Source: Candidatus Aerophobota bacterium
Lineage (GTDB): Bacteria > Aerophobota > Aerophobia > Aerophobales > B47-G16
Length of the DNA: 8,336 nt
Reading direction: 5' to 3'
Assembly: GCA_003648815.1 (NCBI GenBank)
Contig: QMPZ01000064.1
Location: 1 to 8,336 of the forward strand
The notes beneath the pieces are model-generated. The model was given only the letters and a program-made list of their open reading frames with translations, had not been told where the DNA came from and did no database searches. Each line of letters opens with the position of its first letter. Position 1 is the stretch's first letter. Position numbers and translations under genes: made by a program. This document shows positions 6,496 to 8,336 of this stretch, in pieces.

Positions 6496-6529
6496 ATTTA
6501 AGAATAAAACGTAAATTAAGGAGGGTCAA

Positions 6530-7045
6530 ATGGACGTACACACAGCCATTAGGACGAGACGAAGCGTTAGAGCCTACAGGTCCGATCCTGTACCAGAGGA
6601 AAGTCTGAAGAAAATACTTGAGGCAGCGAGACTGGCTCCTTCGGCAGCAAACAGACAACAGTGGAAGTTCGTGGTTGTCCGTGACCCCGAGAAGAGAAAA
6701 CAGCTCAGCCAGGCGGCTCATCATCAAGGATTTGTCGGAGAAGCTCCGGTGGTGATCGCTGCCGTCGCCTTAGAACCTGAGCGTGTGATGAGCTGTGAGG
6801 TTCCGGCTTATGCAGTTGATTTGGCCATTGCCGTGGATCACATTACCTTGGCTGCTGTGGAGGAAGGATTGGGAACCTGTTGGATCGGAGCATTTTCACA
6901 GGAAGAAGTGAAACGCATCTTAAATATTCCTTCGCGATATAAGGTCGTCGCACTACTGCCACTCGGTTTTCCTGCCGACAAGCCGAAAGCTAAATCAAGG
7001 AAGAAATTGGAAGAGATAGTTTGCTACGAGACCTTTACTGAGTAA
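6530..7045 (+). CDS. Nitroreductase family FMN oxidoreductase
   Basis: The 171 residues match the short nitroreductase-fold flavoproteins common in anaerobes, which usually dimerise with FMN at the interface and use NAD(P)H. Motifs are RTRRSVRAY (8-16) and PSAANRQQW (37-45), both contacting FMN, then a central helix AVDLAIAVDHITLAA, GLGTCWIGAF (113-122) and LLPLGFPAD (142-150). A basic patch and LEEIV close the protein. The physiological substrate is unknown; members reduce nitroaromatics, quinones or other acceptors, and some do unrelated chemistry. AAGGAGGG (6518-6525) is a strong ribosome binding site. The gene follows the MBL hydrolase by 34 bases and is probably co-transcribed with it. 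A 96-base gap separates it from the HAD gene. Confidence 0.92.
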   Translation: MDVHTAIRTRRSVRAYRSDPVPEESLKKILEAARLAPSAANRQQWKFVVVRDPEKRKQLSQAAHHQGFVGEAPVVIAAVALEPERVMSCEVPAYAVDLAIAVDHITLAAVEEGLGTCWIGAFSQEEVKRILNIPSRYKVVALLPLGFPADKPKAKSRKKLEEIVCYETFTE

Positions 7046-7077
7046 ACCTGAATCTAAGAAATGAGGCTTGAGGGGGG

Positions 7078-7136
7078 AAGGTCATCTTCTTAAGATGATC
7101 TTCAGTCTATCTTTCAGAAGGCTAATGCTTAAGAAG
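7078..7136 (+). other. Overlapping alternative hairpins before the HAD gene
   Basis: AAGGTCATCTT (7078-7088) pairs with AAGATGATCTT (7092-7102), an 11-bp stem with one G-T pair and a CTT loop. It is not followed by a T-run. CTTCTTAAG (7086-7094), inside this hairpin, is also exactly complementary to CTTAAGAAG (7128-7136), just before the HAD start codon at 7142. The two foldings exclude each other, and the second would cover the weak ribosome binding site. This could be a leader switch or just mRNA end protection for the nitroreductase. Confidence 0.4.
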
Positions 7137-7141
7137 AGCCA

Positions 7142-7738
7142 ATGAAAAAGAAAATACGAGGGGTTATCTTTGATCTGGACGGAGTAGTGGTAAATTCTCC
7201 CCTGGACTTTCAAAAAATAAAGAAGAAAATTGGCCTCAATTCAGATGAACCATTGCTGGAGAGCATAGAGAAGATAAAGAATCCAGAAAGGAAGAAGAGG
7301 GCTCATCAGATTTTAAAGGAAGAAGAGAAAAAAGCGGCTTCTTTGTCAACCCTGAAAAGGGATGTCCTTTCCTTATTCGATTTTCTGGAGAGAAAAGAGA
7401 TCAAGAAGGCTCTTGTTACCCGAAACAACGAGGAGGCAGTGAGGATAGTTCTTGAGAAATTTGACCTGAAATTTGATGCCATCATCACGCGAGAAGACGC
7501 CCCGCCCAAGCCATCCAGGGAGCCGATCATATTGGCCTGTAAAAGATTAAAATTATCTTCAGAAGAAGTAGTTCTGGTGGGGGATTATAAGTTCGATATA
7601 ATCGCCGGAAAAAACGCAGGGGTGAAGACCTTTCTGCTCAAAGATAGGGATAGCTCTTTTTGTGAGCTCGCGGACGTAGTCATAAGTTCCTTGAAGGAGA
7701 TAAAGAATATAATCTCCTCGGAAGGAGTAATGCAATGA
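7142..7738 (+). CDS. HAD-superfamily phosphatase (Gph-like)
   Basis: This 198-residue protein carries the four HAD motifs: FDLDGVV with nucleophile Asp11 and acid/base Asp13, Thr93 in ALVTRNN, Lys123 in APPKPSREP, and GDYKFD with Asp148 and Asp152. A small helical cap, rich in Lys and Glu, fills roughly residues 17-80, as in phosphoglycolate phosphatase relatives. It should be a Mg2+-dependent cytosolic phosphatase for a small phosphorylated metabolite; the substrate is not predictable. The start codon has only a weak purine site, AAGAAGAG (7131-7138), despite strong sites elsewhere. The stop codon overlaps the next start in ATGA (7735-7738), so the two proteins are probably translated in a coupled way and may work together. 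Confidence 0.9.
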   Translation: MKKKIRGVIFDLDGVVVNSPLDFQKIKKKIGLNSDEPLLESIEKIKNPERKKRAHQILKEEEKKAASLSTLKRDVLSLFDFLERKEIKKALVTRNNEEAVRIVLEKFDLKFDAIITREDAPPKPSREPIILACKRLKLSSEEVVLVGDYKFDIIAGKNAGVKTFLLKDRDSSFCELADVVISSLKEIKNIISSEGVMQ

Positions 7739-8235
7739 AAGATAGTATGGTAAAACCTAAGGAGCTGACGCTGAAGAATTTTAGAAAATACGGAAGTTTT
7801 GTGAGATTGTCGGATATCTCGGACAAGGATTTCTTCAGAATTGGAAGACCTCCCGTAGAATTTTTTCCGGACCTTATCGGCCTCAACACAGATGGAGAAA
7901 TCCTGGGAGTCTCTATCTGTCGTGTCTTTCCTCGTGAAATGAAGATTGACCTCACTGAGCATCATAATTATACCGAGGAAGGCATATTGCCCTTAGATGG
8001 TGATGTTCTCATCCACGTAGGTTGTCCTACGGAAGGTGAGCTTCCTCCAGGGGAAATTGAGGTCTTCAAGGTGCCGAAGTTGACCTTTGTTCGTCTGAAA
8101 AAAGGGGTCTGGCACCATGCTCCCTTCTCCTTGGAGGATAGGGCTGTCAACTGTCTTATTCTCTTGGCGGAAAGGACATATCATAACGATTGTGAAGTAG
8201 AGGAGATTGTGGAGGTTTCCATCTTAGATAAATAA
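7735..8235 (+). CDS. Ureidoglycolate lyase (AllA)-like cupin protein
   Basis: The 166 residues resemble the AllA family (Ureidogly_lyase fold), cupins that in known members split ureidoglycolate to glyoxylate and urea. Points of likeness to E. coli AllA are the N-terminal LTLKNFRKYGSFV, a central HH (76-77) then ILPLDGDVLIHV, the segment GVWHHAPF (124-131, compare NVWHHPLF), and NDCEVEEI (151-158, compare DNCDVESI). Length is also similar. The actual substrate is uncertain because no allantoin or purine breakdown gene is nearby. GGAAGGAG (7720-7727) serves this start, which overlaps the HAD stop by four bases. An in-frame ATG four codons later is possible but has no better site. Confidence 0.75.
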   Translation: MKDSMVKPKELTLKNFRKYGSFVRLSDISDKDFFRIGRPPVEFFPDLIGLNTDGEILGVSICRVFPREMKIDLTEHHNYTEEGILPLDGDVLIHVGCPTEGELPPGEIEVFKVPKLTFVRLKKGVWHHAPFSLEDRAVNCLILLAERTYHNDCEVEEIVEVSILDK

Positions 8236-8290
8236 GACTTATAAATTTTTTTCTTACTTGACGAATAAGTTTTTACTTATATAATTATAG
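8232..8290 (+). promoter_or_regulatory. Strong promoter with palindromic operators at the right edge
   Basis: TTGACG (8258-8263) and TATAAT (8280-8285) are spaced by 16 bases. A perfect inverted repeat, ATAAGT-TTTT-ACTTAT (8265-8280), fills the spacer. A related palindrome, ATAAG-A-CTTAT (8232-8242), overlaps the stop of the AllA-like gene and shares the same half-sites. A protein bound at the spacer repeat would block polymerase, so this looks like an operator, perhaps for the regulator encoded just downstream. The T-run at 8246-8252 has no stable hairpin before it. Confidence 0.8.
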
Positions 8291-8308
8291 TAAAAATGGA
8301 GGTGCAAA

Positions 8309-8336
8309 GTGGCGGTTATGAAAATATCCTCTAAAG
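8309..8336 (+). CDS. Start of a gene, possible Rrf2-family regulator (partial)
   Basis: GGAGGTG (8298-8304) precedes a GTG at 8309 that opens MAVMKISSK before the window ends; an in-frame ATG at 8318 is the alternative start but is further from the ribosome binding site. MKISSK followed by a codon beginning with G matches the usual Rrf2/IscR opening, MKISTKGRYG. Nine codons are too few to prove the family. An operator-like palindrome inside the promoter agrees with a self-regulating transcription factor. If right, iron-sulfur cluster or cysteine genes may lie downstream. Confidence 0.45.

Overview
The window reads as a compact stretch of bacterial chromosome, 46-48% GC by eye, with every recognisable gene on the + strand, short spacers and mostly strong AGGAGG-type ribosome binding sites. 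The genes are ordinary bacterial ones: Prs, a CTC-type ribosomal protein L25, Pth and a membrane pyrophosphatase. Lys/Glu-rich proteins, AGG/AGA arginine and GGA glycine codons, a pumping pyrophosphatase and a Memo-family protein suggest an anaerobic, possibly thermophilic, uncultured lineage. I cannot name the phylum with confidence.

Region by region: (1) Bases 1-309 hold no gene. They contain two adjacent, complex palindromic elements (about 20-116 and 144-232) rich in hairpins with GAA loops, then a near-perfect sigma70 promoter (241-269). (2) Bases 325-4671 are a probable operon: prs, rplY/ctc, pth, hppA. The prs-ctc-pth order is a classic bacterial neighbourhood, usually with glmU upstream. 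Here a K+-dependent-type pyrophosphatase is appended. Its likely logic is nucleotide precursor supply and translation upkeep, plus recovery of energy from the pyrophosphate that biosynthesis releases. A hairpin at 4690-4731 may end it. (3) Bases 4819-5673 encode a Memo-family protein (AmrB), without its usual AMMECR1 and radical SAM partners in view. (4) A hairpin at 5775-5808 runs directly into a second promoter (5815-5842). This promoter drives a metallo-beta-lactamase-fold hydrolase and a small nitroreductase. (5) Bases 7142-8235 hold a HAD phosphatase whose stop overlaps the start of an AllA-like (ureidoglycolate lyase family) cupin. (6) At the right edge a third strong promoter has an inverted repeat filling its spacer. 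It precedes the first nine codons of a gene that looks like an Rrf2-family regulator.

No clearly new multi-gene system is visible. The most unusual material is non-coding: a 14-base box (TCGTTTTCTTGACA) that follows a hairpin and supplies the -35 of two separate promoters, with a partial third copy at the very start of the window; the nested palindromes upstream of prs; and the operator-like repeats in the second and third promoters. The HAD/AllA-like pair and the double glutamate in the pyrophosphatase are the most interesting protein-level points.
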